DNA of 64,000 nt from DAOMNO01 sp035443885 (GCA_035443885.1 DAOMNO010000002.1:62001-126000); one strand, 5' to 3'. Shown: positions 44,735 to 54,148, counted from the stretch's first letter. Notes: generated by a model not told the origin, from the letters alone. Numbers and translations are program-made.

Positions 44735-45358
44735 TTAGGCTGCGAGTGCTGAGTGCCAGGGCCACTCAATGCCAGCCGAGGCAAATGCGTCGCGCCATCG
44801 CTGACACTGATGACATGCTTCACAAGGCTCATGCGAAGCGCCATCGCAAGGCCACCACGCAGTCATCGGCGCTCCAGCGTCTTCCGCCAGATCAACAAGT
44901 TGAACATCGTTCACATCAATCAGTGGAAGGTCGATGCCGATGGCTCGATTCAACGTGTTGGAAGCACCGGACGACGCCGTCAGCAGGCTGATCGTTGCAG
45001 TGCGCTCCAGTGCATCCGCAATGGCGCGATGGTCCGCTCCATTACCCATCTGCCGAGGCCACAACACGCGCGAACACCCCAATGACACCGCTGCGTTGGC
45101 GGCTTGAATCAGCATGTTTGCCTCGAAGAGTTCACGCCGATCCGGCGCGGGCAGCACAATTGCATGCTCAAGCACGATGAGCCTTGATGCGCTGAACAAC
45201 TCTGCGTGTCGGCGCACCATGCTGAGGCGCATCGGCTGAGCAGCGTCGTGCTCCGGTGCATGCCACAAAACAACGCCCGCAGCGTCCGGCTGAATCGCCA
45301 GAAGCGCAAGCGAAGACAGGTCGCCCCGATCGATGACCAGCGTGTCGTTCATCGGCAT
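44735..45358 (-). CDS. QueC/ExsB-like protein with degenerate PP-loop
   Basis: A 207-residue relative of 7-cyano-7-deazaguanine synthase. The C-terminal part keeps the QueC layout: an ANMLIQAANAAVSLGCSRVL segment where QueC has its NxLFLTLAA helix, IDLPLIDVNDVQLVDLAEDA, and the zinc-binding PCEACHQCQRWRDAFASAGI with CxxCxxC-type cysteines. But the N-terminal ATP-pyrophosphatase SGGxDS loop is replaced by IDRGDLSSLALL, so ATP binding and catalysis are doubtful. The family link is inferred from motif order. The start is uncertain: ATGs at 45391, 45358 and 45352 are in frame, and the first would overlap the divergent symporter start. Confidence 0.7.
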   Translation of the reverse strand: MPMNDTLVIDRGDLSSLALLAIQPDAAGVVLWHAPEHDAAQPMRLSMVRRHAELFSASRLIVLEHAIVLPAPDRRELFEANMLIQAANAAVSLGCSRVLWPRQMGNGADHRAIADALERTATISLLTASSGASNTLNRAIGIDLPLIDVNDVQLVDLAEDAGAPMTAWWPCDGASHEPCEACHQCQRWRDAFASAGIEWPWHSALAA

Positions 45359-45389
45359 GCTCTGGATATCGGCGAAGCGGCGGCAAGCC

Positions 45390-47018
45390 ATGCAGAAGAC
45401 AGGCCACCAGCCGACTCGTTATCCTGCCGCAGTGCTTGTCTTGCTCGCTGAAACGACCTCGCGCTTCGCCACCATCGACTGGGTGATCGTCGTCGCCTAT
45501 CTGGCCGTCGTTATCCTGATCGGATTCCTAGCGGCGCGGAAACGGCTCGCAGCCAAATCCGGTGACGACTTCTTCCTCGCGGGCAAATCCATGCCCATGT
45601 GGGCAGTAGCGATCTCGATTCTCGCCACGGCGCAATCGGCTGCTACCTTCGTAGGAGCTCCACAGGAAGCGTATGCGGGGAATCTCACGTATCTCGCCAC
45701 CAACATCGGCCCGATACTCGCTGCGATCGTCGTTGCCACGCTGTTCATCCCTGCGTTCTATCGCCACGGCGTTACAAGCGTGTATGAACTCATCGGTCAC
45801 GAGATGGGTTCAGGGGCGCAACGAATGGCCAGCCTCATGTTCATGCTCGGGCGCGTTCTGGCCAGCGGAGCACGACTGTTTATTGTTGCGATTCCCTTCT
45901 CGCTTGTCGCGTTTGGCGATATCGAACCGCCGCATTTGGTGCTTTCAATCGTCATCGTGGCCGCCGTGGCAACCGCGTACTCCATGGCGGGTGGCATCCG
46001 CGCGGTCATCTGGACGGATGTCATCCAGGTCATCGTGTATCTCACGTGCATCTGCCTCGCGCTTGCGCTGATCTGGCAGAAGATTCCGCTGGATGCTGCC
46101 GGTATCATCGAACTGCTTCGCACACACGATGAGTCCTCGCCTGATGCTGAAGACAAACTCCTGCTCATTGACGCCAGCTTCAACATCTCTAATCCATACA
46201 CGATCTGGTCTTCGCTGATCGGCATCACGTTGCTGATGATTGCTGCATATGGCGCCGATCAGGACCTGACACAGCGCATGCTCACATGCCGCTCTTCACG
46301 AGCCGCCAGCGGTTCGGTCATCCTCGCCACGGTGATCGGTCTGCCTGTGGTGTTCATCTTTCTCGTCATGGGATTGCTGCTCTGGGTGTTCTATACACAG
46401 CCGGAAGTCATGGGGGCAGCCGCACCGCAATACAACGTAAGCGACTCAAGGCGAGTATTCATCGATTTCATCCTCAATGAAATGCATGCAGGCGTACGCG
46501 GCTTAATGATGGCTGGCCTTTTCGCGGCTGCGATGAGCAGTATGGATTCCGGGCTGAACGCCATGTCGTCCACAACCGTGGCGGATTTCTATCGCCCATG
46601 GCGCGCGAAGCGAACGCCGAATCCACCAATTGGCGATCGCACCGAACGGCGCATGGCGAGGCTGGCTTCATTGTTCTGGGCCTGCATGATCTCTGGCTTT
46701 GCGTGCCTCTGCATCTGGTGGCAGGCCGCCAGTGGTGATACATTGATTCGTTTCGCGCTGGGCGTGATGACCTACGCCTACAGCGGGCTGCTGGGCGTGT
46801 TTTTCACCGCATTGCTCACCAATCGCGGCAATGCAGCCAGCGCGGTAGGGGCGATGATCGCAGGCATCATTGTGGTCGGTATGACCGATCCGCTCGTGTG
46901 GTCTCACATCGCATCACTCATTCAGACCGATGTGCAGCCTGCTTTCACATGGCGGCTCGTTCTGGGGACCATCGCCAGCGTCAGTGTGTGTCTCATGGGC
47001 GATCGGCCGAAGCGATAA
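45390..47018 (+). CDS. Sodium:solute symporter family protein
   Basis: A 542-residue inner-membrane transporter with about thirteen hydrophobic segments. IDWVIVVAYLAVVILIGFLA, then KSGDDFFLAGKSMPMWAVAIS and ILATAQSAATFVGAPQEAY are the SSS-family N-terminal signature including the sodium-site helix; YGADQDLTQRMLTCRSS is the other family landmark. The substrate could be a sugar, amino acid or carboxylate. Upstream in-frame ATGs at 45333 and 45357 exist; 45390 gives a short basic N-terminus. It converges on the desaturase with 2 nt between stops. Confidence 0.9.
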   Translation: MQKTGHQPTRYPAAVLVLLAETTSRFATIDWVIVVAYLAVVILIGFLAARKRLAAKSGDDFFLAGKSMPMWAVAISILATAQSAATFVGAPQEAYAGNLTYLATNIGPILAAIVVATLFIPAFYRHGVTSVYELIGHEMGSGAQRMASLMFMLGRVLASGARLFIVAIPFSLVAFGDIEPPHLVLSIVIVAAVATAYSMAGGIRAVIWTDVIQVIVYLTCICLALALIWQKIPLDAAGIIELLRTHDESSPDAEDKLLLIDASFNISNPYTIWSSLIGITLLMIAAYGADQDLTQRMLTCRSSRAASGSVILATVIGLPVVFIFLVMGLLLWVFYTQPEVMGAAAPQYNVSDSRRVFIDFILNEMHAGVRGLMMAGLFAAAMSSMDSGLNAMSSTTVADFYRPWRAKRTPNPPIGDRTERRMARLASLFWACMISGFACLCIWWQAASGDTLIRFALGVMTYAYSGLLGVFFTALLTNRGNAASAVGAMIAGIIVVGMTDPLVWSHIASLIQTDVQPAFTWRLVLGTIASVSVCLMGDRPKR

Positions 47019-47020
47019 GG

Positions 47021-47926
47021 CTACTCCGCTTTCATTTCATCCAGATTCGGCCTCACCACGCGCTTCGCTAAGCCGACAAGCTCAAAGATGCGGATGGTCA
47101 TGTAGCTGAGATCGATTTCCCACCACCTCATGCCATGTGCCGCAGAGCGTTGCTGAGCATGGTGATTGTTGTGCCAGCCTTCACCGAACGAAAGCAGCGC
47201 GACCCACCAGTTATTCTTCGATCCGTCCTTGGTCTTGAAGTTTTTGTAGCCCCATGTGTGCGCTGCGGAGTTGACGAACCACGTCGCGTGATAGCCGAAG
47301 ACGGTGCGCACCGCGATGCCCCAGACAACCCAGCTCATGCCGCCCTGCCAAGTGCCCAGAACCAGCCAGCCCAGGCCGAACAGCACCGGTGCGAGGAGAA
47401 AAAGCGGGATGTAAAAATAGCGATCGATCCACACCATGACAGGATCACGCTGCAGGTCTTTCGTCACAGCGTTCGGATCGACGCCTTCGGGGTCTTTCAT
47501 CACCGTCCAGAACATGTGGGCCCAAGTAAACCCGTGCTGCGGCGAATGAGGGTCAAGATCACCGTCGGATTCTTTATGGTGGATGCGATGGACCCCAACC
47601 CAGCGAATCGGGCCGCCCTGCCAGTTCATGGTGCCCAGCAGTGTGAGAAAGTACTCAAACCACTTGGGAGTGGCGAAACTGCGGTGTGTCAGCAAGCGGT
47701 GATATCCGATGCAAATGCCCCAGCCACCGCAAATCCACCATAACGCGAAGGCGATGATCAACCCGGACCACGAAAAGAACATCGGGAAAAACGCCAGAAT
47801 GCAGACGAGGTGAAGCCCGCCGATACCAAGAAAATTCGTCCAATCGAGGCCGGCAAACGAGAACGCATGGGCATGACCATGGTGGTGAGCGGCGAGATCA
47901 TGGCCGCGGGAAGATTGGTGAGACAA
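47021..47926 (-). CDS. Acyl-CoA/fatty acid desaturase (delta-9 type)
   Basis: A 301-residue membrane di-iron enzyme that inserts a double bond into fatty acyl chains. The three histidine boxes are complete: HRLLTHRSF, HRIHHKESD and HNNHHAQQRSA, between four hydrophobic spans. The N-terminus is unusually His-rich (HHHGHAHAF). The start is apparently TTG at 47926, which has a TGGAG ribosome site and no in-frame ATG before the first span. It likely adjusts membrane fluidity and needs oxygen. Convergent with the symporter. Confidence 0.93.
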   Translation of the reverse strand: MSHQSSRGHDLAAHHHGHAHAFSFAGLDWTNFLGIGGLHLVCILAFFPMFFSWSGLIIAFALWWICGGWGICIGYHRLLTHRSFATPKWFEYFLTLLGTMNWQGGPIRWVGVHRIHHKESDGDLDPHSPQHGFTWAHMFWTVMKDPEGVDPNAVTKDLQRDPVMVWIDRYFYIPLFLLAPVLFGLGWLVLGTWQGGMSWVVWGIAVRTVFGYHATWFVNSAAHTWGYKNFKTKDGSKNNWWVALLSFGEGWHNNHHAQQRSAAHGMRWWEIDLSYMTIRIFELVGLAKRVVRPNLDEMKAE

Positions 47927-48059
47927 GAAAGACTCCAGAGGTGAAGCCGATTGAGCAGATGCTCAAACAGCGCGAGGCGGGACCGAGCGGGTGCGACCGC
48001 CATCGGCTTTGTCGCGTATTCTACGCTGAACGCAGAAACAAGTCATCTGCGTCAACAAC

Positions 48060-48587
48060 ATGCCCGAAACGATTTTTCTCAACCCGCACCCAGCCACGCT
48101 TGCTGATGAAGATTTGCTTAAGCAATGCGAGGTTGCATTTGGCCGCACATCTGGCCCCGGGGGTCAGCATCGCAACAAAGTGGAAACGGCAGCGACGCTC
48201 ACGCATCTGCCCAGTGGCATCAGCGCCACCGGCACGGAGCGAAGGCGACAGATCGAGAATCGCGGTGTGGCTCTCAAGCGACTGCGGCTGAAGCTCGCGC
48301 TGCGAGTGCGTGCCAATGTGTCACCCAAGTACTACACCCCCACTGAGCTCTGGGAAAGCAGGCGACAGGGTAAACAGCTCTCCATCAATCCGCTTCATCG
48401 CGATTACCCTGCGCTGCTCGCTGAGGCTCTCGACGTGATTGTGGCCCGCAAGTTTGATGTCGCTGGTGCAGCGGGGATACTCGGCATCAGCATGTCCCAG
48501 CTTGCGAAGCTCGTCCGGCACGATAAGCACGCCTTTGCGATGGTCAACGAAGGCCGCGTCCAACGCGGGTTGCCCGCGCTCAAGTGA
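48060..48587 (+). CDS. Release-factor-like protein with GGQ domain
   Basis: A 175-residue protein carrying the class I release factor catalytic domain: TSGPGGQHRNKVETAATL, with GGQ at 34-36, followed by the conserved LPSGISATGTERRRQIENR. It lacks the codon-recognition domains of RF1/RF2, so it is closer in layout to ArfB/YaeJ-type or RF-H-like rescue factors; the tail (about 130-175) differs from the basic ArfB tail and includes a helix-turn-helix-looking AAGILGISMSQLAKLV. The likely role is hydrolysis of peptidyl-tRNA on stalled ribosomes (inference). Precedes the E2 gene by 55 nt. Confidence 0.85.
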   Translation: MPETIFLNPHPATLADEDLLKQCEVAFGRTSGPGGQHRNKVETAATLTHLPSGISATGTERRRQIENRGVALKRLRLKLALRVRANVSPKYYTPTELWESRRQGKQLSINPLHRDYPALLAEALDVIVARKFDVAGAAGILGISMSQLAKLVRHDKHAFAMVNEGRVQRGLPALK

Positions 48588-48642
48588 TGCGATCTCGCGC
48601 AATCGTGTATCATCGGCCTGAAGATTCATCGGAGGATGTGCC

Positions 48643-49983
48643 ATGGCACGGGAGTTCCGCCTGCCCGATCTCGGCGAGGGCGTACACGAAGGTCAGATCG
48701 TGCGGTTGCTGGTGGCCGAAGGCGATGTAGTGCGCGAAGACCAGCCGCTGATGGAAGTTGAAACCGACAAAGCCGCCGTCGAAATCCCCTCACCATTCAC
48801 CGGCACCGTATCCAAGTGGCATGTGAAGGAAGGGCAAGTCGTCAACGTCGGCGATGTCATGGTGAGCGTCGCCACAAGCGAGGTGTCAAACAGCTCCGCA
48901 TTAACCGAGCACACACACCACGCCTCTGCCAAGAGCAGCGTTGCAGTGAGTTCAACATTAGCCCGCGCAACGACAGCTCGCCCTGCGCCAGGCCGCGCCC
49001 CCGCCTCGCCCGCGGTGCGCAAACTGGCAAGGCAACTCAATGTCGATCTTGACAACGTTCGTGGCTCCGGCCCGGGCGGGCGCATTTCACGTGAGGATGT
49101 CGAACGTGCTGCAAGCAACGCTGCACCAAAGATAAAGCCAGCAACTCCAGCGCCACTGCCAAGCGTGCGCGGTGCAGAACGTGTCCCAGCAAAGGCCATC
49201 GCAGCACGGGTGCATCATGCACCACTTCCAGAATCCACCATAGTTGAACCTGCCGGAACGGATGACAGCGATCAATACGGCCTAATCCGACGTGCGCCCA
49301 TCACGCAAGCGAGGAAGACCATCGCGGCCGTGATGTCGCAATCATGGAGCACCATCCCGCATGCGACGGATTTCGACGATGCGGACGTAACAGAGCTTGA
49401 TCGACTCCGCAGAGGCTACGCCGCGCCGGACGGATCGGATCGCAAGCTCACGATGCTTGCGTTCGTCATTCGCGCGGTTGTTCGAGGCCTGCAGCGATTC
49501 CCGGAGTTCAATGCCAGCATCGACGTTGAGCGAGGCGAGGTCATCTACAAGCGATACATCAATATCGCGGTCGGGGTGCACTCTGAACGCGGCCTCGTGC
49601 CGATGGTTCTTCGCGATGCGGATCGCATGAGCATTCCGCAGATCAGCGATGAACTGGCGATCATCAGCGAAAAGGCGCGAACCGCGAGCTTTGCCGTCAA
49701 CGACACGCGCGGCGGCACATACACCATCTCCAACGCGGGCGCGATGGGCGGCAGCCGCTACTCAACGCCCATCATCACGCCGCCCCAGGTTGCGGTGCTG
49801 GCGCTGGGTCGCTCGCGATGGATGCCCTGGGTGATGGAAGGCGATCAGCACGCCATTGCGCCGCGTTTGATCCTGCCGCTCTCCCATTCAATCGATCATC
49901 GCCTGCTGGATGGTGGGCAGGAAGTGCAGTTCATGCGGCATGTCATCGCAGACCTGCAGAATCCCGCGCGCCTGCTGCTGTAA
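48643..49983 (+). CDS. Dihydrolipoamide acyltransferase (E2) of a 2-oxoacid dehydrogenase complex
   Basis: A 446-residue E2 protein. The lipoyl domain (1-77) has the lipoylated K43 in EVETDKAAVEIPSP. An Ala/Thr-rich hinge leads to the E3-binding domain (about 122-158, SPAVRKLARQLNVD...GSGPGGRI). After a second linker comes the catalytic domain, ending SHSIDHRLLDGG with H419 and D423. The lipoyl signature and single lipoyl domain fit pyruvate or branched-chain complexes; E1 is not in the window so the substrate is open. It is 33 nt upstream of lpd, forming an E2-E3 operon. Confidence 0.93.
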   Translation: MAREFRLPDLGEGVHEGQIVRLLVAEGDVVREDQPLMEVETDKAAVEIPSPFTGTVSKWHVKEGQVVNVGDVMVSVATSEVSNSSALTEHTHHASAKSSVAVSSTLARATTARPAPGRAPASPAVRKLARQLNVDLDNVRGSGPGGRISREDVERAASNAAPKIKPATPAPLPSVRGAERVPAKAIAARVHHAPLPESTIVEPAGTDDSDQYGLIRRAPITQARKTIAAVMSQSWSTIPHATDFDDADVTELDRLRRGYAAPDGSDRKLTMLAFVIRAVVRGLQRFPEFNASIDVERGEVIYKRYINIAVGVHSERGLVPMVLRDADRMSIPQISDELAIISEKARTASFAVNDTRGGTYTISNAGAMGGSRYSTPIITPPQVAVLALGRSRWMPWVMEGDQHAIAPRLILPLSHSIDHRLLDGGQEVQFMRHVIADLQNPARLLL

Positions 49984-50016
49984 GAACGAATATCGCGAGA
50001 ACGGAATAAACCACTC

Positions 50017-51432
50017 ATGGTCGTCGGTGAATTCACACAGGAAGCGGAACTGGTCGTCATCGGCGGCGGGCCGGGCGGTTACAGCGCTGCCTTCCGTGCT
50101 GCAGAACTCGGCATACAGACCATCCTCATTGATGAGCGCGATCAACTGGGCGGCGTGTGTCTGCATGAAGGGTGCATCCCTTCCAAAACGCTGCTGCATA
50201 TCGCGGAGATCATCCGCATCGGCGAAGGCACCGCTCGGTTCGGCGTGAAGTTCGCTCAGCCGTCAATCGACGTTCAGGCAATCAATGGATGGGTTGTCAA
50301 GACCCGCGAAACGCTTGCGAAGGGCCTTGCAGGGATTGCGAAGAAGCATCGTGTGGAAGTCATTCGCGGGCGCGCCGTGTTTGAGGATTCCCGCATGCTC
50401 AGTGTGCGCGATGGAGCCTCGCCAGGGCGCGTGCGATTCAAGCGAGCACTCATCGCCTGCGGTTCGTGCTCAATCGCGCATCCAGCGATGTCGTTCGATG
50501 GCGTGCGTGTGTTGACACCACGTGAAGCTGTTCATCTTGAATCCGTCCCCCAACGATTGCTCATCGTTGGGCATAACTACATGTCTCTCGAGCTCGCGAC
50601 CATTTACTCCGCCCTTGGCAGTCAGGTAACGCTGGTCGATGAATGTGAACGCCTGCTGCCTGAAGCGGACCAAGACCTCGTTCGCCCGTTGATGGAGCGA
50701 CTCAAAACGCGACTGACGCATATCGGCTGCCAGGTCATCATTAAGAAGTCCAAGATTGTGGGCAATACGATCGAAGTCGAGTTTCAAGGCGAAGCCGCGC
50801 CAAAGGATCGCGTCTTCGATCGTGCGATTGTCGCCATCGGCCAGCGAGCCAACACCGATGGCCTCGGACTGGAACGAACAGGCGTTCGGCAGGACGAACT
50901 CGGCTTCATTCAGATCGACGCGCAGGGGCGAACTACGGACCCGCGCATCTTCGCGGTCGGCGATGTGACAGGCGGCCCGCTGCTGGCAGACCACGCCATG
51001 ATGCAGGGGCGAGTCGCTGCGGAAGTGATTGCAGGTTGGAACAGCACGCAGGATCGACGCGGCGTTGCTTGGGTGGCGTTTACCGATCCTCAACTGGCTT
51101 GGTGCGGCATAACGGAAGCACAGGCGCAGGCGGACGACATCCCCTATCGTGTCGCCAAACTGCCATGGGGCGCTTCAGGCCGTGCGGTGGGTATCGGACG
51201 ATCCGACGGTCTCACCAAGATTCTTTACGATCCTGACTCCAGAATCGTGCTCGGCGTCGGCATCAGCGGCGTCGGTGCGGTTGAAATGATCGCCGAAGGC
51301 GTGCTCGCCATTGAAATGGGCGCGGTGGTGGATGATCTTGCGGGCACGATTCGACCTCACCCGACGCTCAGCGAGTTGATCGCCGATGCAGCGCAGCGCG
51401 CGGAAGAATCACATGGCCGAACCTCTGCATGA
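50017..51432 (+). CDS. lpdA: Dihydrolipoyl dehydrogenase (E3)
   Basis: A 471-residue flavoprotein that reoxidises the lipoyl group of E2 with NAD+. Motifs: GGGPGGYSAAFRAAELG (FAD), GGVCLHEGCIPSKTLL with the redox-active disulfide, LLIVGHNYMSLELATIYSALG for NAD (the usual Gly-x-Gly-x-x-Gly is altered to GHNYMS), FAVGDVTGGPLLADHAM, and the C-terminal RPHPTLSEL with the His-Glu active-site pair. The altered NAD loop is worth noting. Its last 20 nt overlap the following gene. Confidence 0.93.
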   Translation: MVVGEFTQEAELVVIGGGPGGYSAAFRAAELGIQTILIDERDQLGGVCLHEGCIPSKTLLHIAEIIRIGEGTARFGVKFAQPSIDVQAINGWVVKTRETLAKGLAGIAKKHRVEVIRGRAVFEDSRMLSVRDGASPGRVRFKRALIACGSCSIAHPAMSFDGVRVLTPREAVHLESVPQRLLIVGHNYMSLELATIYSALGSQVTLVDECERLLPEADQDLVRPLMERLKTRLTHIGCQVIIKKSKIVGNTIEVEFQGEAAPKDRVFDRAIVAIGQRANTDGLGLERTGVRQDELGFIQIDAQGRTTDPRIFAVGDVTGGPLLADHAMMQGRVAAEVIAGWNSTQDRRGVAWVAFTDPQLAWCGITEAQAQADDIPYRVAKLPWGASGRAVGIGRSDGLTKILYDPDSRIVLGVGISGVGAVEMIAEGVLAIEMGAVVDDLAGTIRPHPTLSELIADAAQRAEESHGRTSA

Positions 51433-53524
51433 CGAGCCGATCGCATCGCACCGTCGGCTGTGGCTCGGCGCGCTGGCCATCATGGTAGCAACGATCACGG
51501 CATATCTGCCTGCCATCCAGGGCGGTTACATCTGGGATGACGACTCATATGTAACAGAGAATCTGCTGCTGCACGATGTGGACGGGCTGCTGCGCATCTG
51601 GGTGCCACGCGAAACGCCCCAGTATTACCCCGTCGTCTTTACCACCTTCTGGGTCGAGTACCAGCTTTGGGGTCTCAACCCGATGGGCTATCACATCGTC
51701 AACGTTCTGTTGCACGGCATGAACGCAGTGCTGCTGTGGCTGATGCTTGCGAAGCTGCGTATCCCAGGCGCGTGGATGATCGGCGCCGTGTTCGCACTGC
51801 ACCCCATCCATGTGGAATCTGTCGCATGGATCACCGAACGGAAGAACGTACTCTCGCTGTTCTTTTACCTGCTCGCCGCAATGGCGTACCTCAAGATCGA
51901 TCCGATGCGCCGTTCGACAACGCCACATATTCACTGGGGCTGGTACGGCGCAGTGTTGGGGTTTTTTGTTCTTGCGCTGCTCAGCAAGAGCGTTACATGC
52001 TCGCTACCTGCCGCGCTGATCCTCATCATGCTGTGGAAGCGCACTCCAATCACGTCCGCACGGCTTGTGATGCTCGCACCGATGTTCATCATTGGCTTCG
52101 TGCTTGCCATGAACACCGCGATGCTTGAGCGAGACCACGTCGGGGCGACTGGCGAAGACTTCGAGCATGGCATCGTTACACGAACGCTCATCGCCTCGCG
52201 TGCGCTGCTTTTCTATCCGCAAAAGATCGTCTGGCCTGAACCGCTGATGTTCATCTACCCCAGATGGGACATCGACCCTGCGAATCCGTGGAACTACATT
52301 CCGTTGTTCATCTGCATCGCAATCGGCGCCGCACTTCTCTGGCTCTTTGTCAAGGGCCATCGCGCTCCGTTCACCGCTGCGGCCTTCTACGCGGGCACGG
52401 TTTTCCCTGCGATCGGCTTCTTCAACGTTTTCCCACACATCTATTCGTTCGTCGCGGACCACTTCGTCTATCACGCCAGCATCGGCATCATCGCGATGCT
52501 CATCGGCGGTGCAGCGCATGTGTTCAAGCCCAACGCAGCCCTGCGTGCCGCCAGTGTGCTGGTGCTCGTTGTGCTGTTCGCGCTCACATGGCTTCATTCG
52601 ACCGCGTTCTTCGATGCCGAAACGGTCTATCGCGACACCATCCACAAGAACCCTGATGCGTGGATGGCGCACAACAATCTCGCATCCATCCTGCTCAAGC
52701 AATCCGAAGCTGCTGCGGGCCGAGGCGACATCGATCGAGCGGCGCAGCTCGCTGCCGAAGCGGAAATCCACGCGCTGGAATCCCTTGCACGCCGCCCGCA
52801 GAATTCGCCCTCATATTCCAACCTCTCCGAAGCGAGGCGGCTGCTGGGCTGGTTTGATGAAGCGTTGGACGCCATCAACGCTGCAATCGCCATCCTTCCC
52901 ACGTTCCCTGAGTATCACTGGAAGCGTGGCCGACTGCTGCACCTGCTCGGACGCGAGGATGAATCCATCGCCGCCTTCCGAACGGCCGCGGACCTCGCGC
53001 CCACGCATTTCTTCATTCGCATGGAACTGGCGCAGCGGCTGCTTGCGAATGGCCGACTGGACGAAGCGGCGGTTGAGTTTGAAACATCGCTCACCCTTCA
53101 ACCCGATGACTTCCAAACGCTGCGTGCCCTTGCTGAGATTCGCAATCAGCAGAGCCGGTATCAGGACGCCAAGAAATTTTATCTTGCTGCGTTAGCCGCC
53201 GCGCCGGGCTTTGATGAAGAAGCGCAGATCGTCGTTCGCTTGATTCGCTTCCTCTCCACATGCCCGGACGATTCCATACGCGATCATGACATGGCGATCG
53301 GCCTCGCTCAGCAACTCGTCGAAGCCACCGAGCGGCGCGATCCTTCCGCCATCGGCATCGCAGCGTGGGCGTTCGGCGAAGCAGGCCATTACGATGAAGC
53401 CATGCAGCTCACGCAGTTCGCCATCTCGCTTGCAGAGCGATCAGGTCATGCCTCGCTCGTCAACATGCTTCGCACGCAGCTTGCAGAACAGCAAGCCGCG
53501 AAGACCGCTGCACAGCCCGAATAA
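51413..53524 (+). CDS. GT-C-like polytopic membrane protein with TPR domain
   Basis: A 703-residue protein. The N-half is polytopic (about ten spans, roughly residues 18-410) and contains GGYIWDDDSYVTEN, an acidic loop at the place of the catalytic DxD in GT-C glycosyltransferases, plus FALHPIHVESVAWITERKN, typical of bacterial TMTC-like proteins. The C-half (about 415-690) is a chain of TPR repeats (RRLLGWFDEALDAINAAIAI, LAPTHFFIRMELAQRLLANG). The activity may be protein glycosylation, but no substrate is known. The ATG at 51413 was chosen for its GGAAG site; the gene overlaps lpdA by 20 nt. Confidence 0.85.
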   Translation: MAEPLHDEPIASHRRLWLGALAIMVATITAYLPAIQGGYIWDDDSYVTENLLLHDVDGLLRIWVPRETPQYYPVVFTTFWVEYQLWGLNPMGYHIVNVLLHGMNAVLLWLMLAKLRIPGAWMIGAVFALHPIHVESVAWITERKNVLSLFFYLLAAMAYLKIDPMRRSTTPHIHWGWYGAVLGFFVLALLSKSVTCSLPAALILIMLWKRTPITSARLVMLAPMFIIGFVLAMNTAMLERDHVGATGEDFEHGIVTRTLIASRALLFYPQKIVWPEPLMFIYPRWDIDPANPWNYIPLFICIAIGAALLWLFVKGHRAPFTAAAFYAGTVFPAIGFFNVFPHIYSFVADHFVYHASIGIIAMLIGGAAHVFKPNAALRAASVLVLVVLFALTWLHSTAFFDAETVYRDTIHKNPDAWMAHNNLASILLKQSEAAAGRGDIDRAAQLAAEAEIHALESLARRPQNSPSYSNLSEARRLLGWFDEALDAINAAIAILPTFPEYHWKRGRLLHLLGREDESIAAFRTAADLAPTHFFIRMELAQRLLANGRLDEAAVEFETSLTLQPDDFQTLRALAEIRNQQSRYQDAKKFYLAALAAAPGFDEEAQIVVRLIRFLSTCPDDSIRDHDMAIGLAQQLVEATERRDPSAIGIAAWAFGEAGHYDEAMQLTQFAISLAERSGHASLVNMLRTQLAEQQAAKTAAQPE

Positions 53525-53536
53525 GTCGCCTGAGCC

Positions 53537-54148
53537 TCACGGCTGCTCGTGTTTGGGCTTATAGAGCAAATCCGGCACGCGCGGGCGGTTCGGCTCAACC
53601 TCGCGCAGCGGCTGCTCTTCCTTCATCGTCGCCAGATATCGCCGGGCCAGATGCTGATAATGTCCTGTGCCTTCGCTCTTCCATTTGATCTCATCCGCGG
53701 AAAGTTCGCGGATGAGCTTCGCCGGAATCCCCGCCACCAGCGTGTTGGCAGGCACCTCGAAACCCGCCTTCACGAAACTCATGGCCGCAACGAACGCGTT
53801 CTCGCCGATCACCGCATCGTCCATGACGACGCTGTTCATACCGATCATCGCGTTTCGCTTGATGCGGCAGCCGTGCAGGATGGCCCCGTGTCCTACGTGG
53901 CCATCTTCCTCAATGACAACATCCTTGCCGGGAAAGCAGTGCACGGTGCAGTTGTCCTGCACGTTCGACCCGGCCAGCATGGTGATGCGCCCGATGTCGC
54001 CGCGGAGCGAAGCCCCCGGCCCGACGAGACAGCCCGCGCTGATGATCACATCGCCGATCAGCACCGCGCTCGGATGCACGAACGCGCTCGGATCGACAAC
54101 AGGAATGCAGCCCTCAAACTCGTAGCACGGCATGAGGGCATGGTACAT
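53537..54148 (-). CDS. Gamma carbonic anhydrase family / hexapeptide-repeat protein
   Basis: A 203-residue left-handed beta-helix protein. Hexapeptide repeats run from residue ~20 to ~130 (ISAGCLVGPGASLRGDIG, VIEEDGHVGHGAILHGCRIK, NAMIGMNSVVMDDAVIGENA). Histidines at HCFPG, GHVGHG and HGC fit the metal site of gamma carbonic anhydrases and PaaY/YrdA proteins; the C-terminus has AGIPAKLIREL. Enzyme activity cannot be assumed, since many members are uncharacterised. A second in-frame ATG at 54133 could be the start. PaaY-type proteins often accompany phenylacetate genes, and paaN lies 430 nt upstream. Confidence 0.88.
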   Translation of the reverse strand: MYHALMPCYEFEGCIPVVDPSAFVHPSAVLIGDVIISAGCLVGPGASLRGDIGRITMLAGSNVQDNCTVHCFPGKDVVIEEDGHVGHGAILHGCRIKRNAMIGMNSVVMDDAVIGENAFVAAMSFVKAGFEVPANTLVAGIPAKLIRELSADEIKWKSEGTGHYQHLARRYLATMKEEQPLREVEPNRPRVPDLLYKPKHEQP

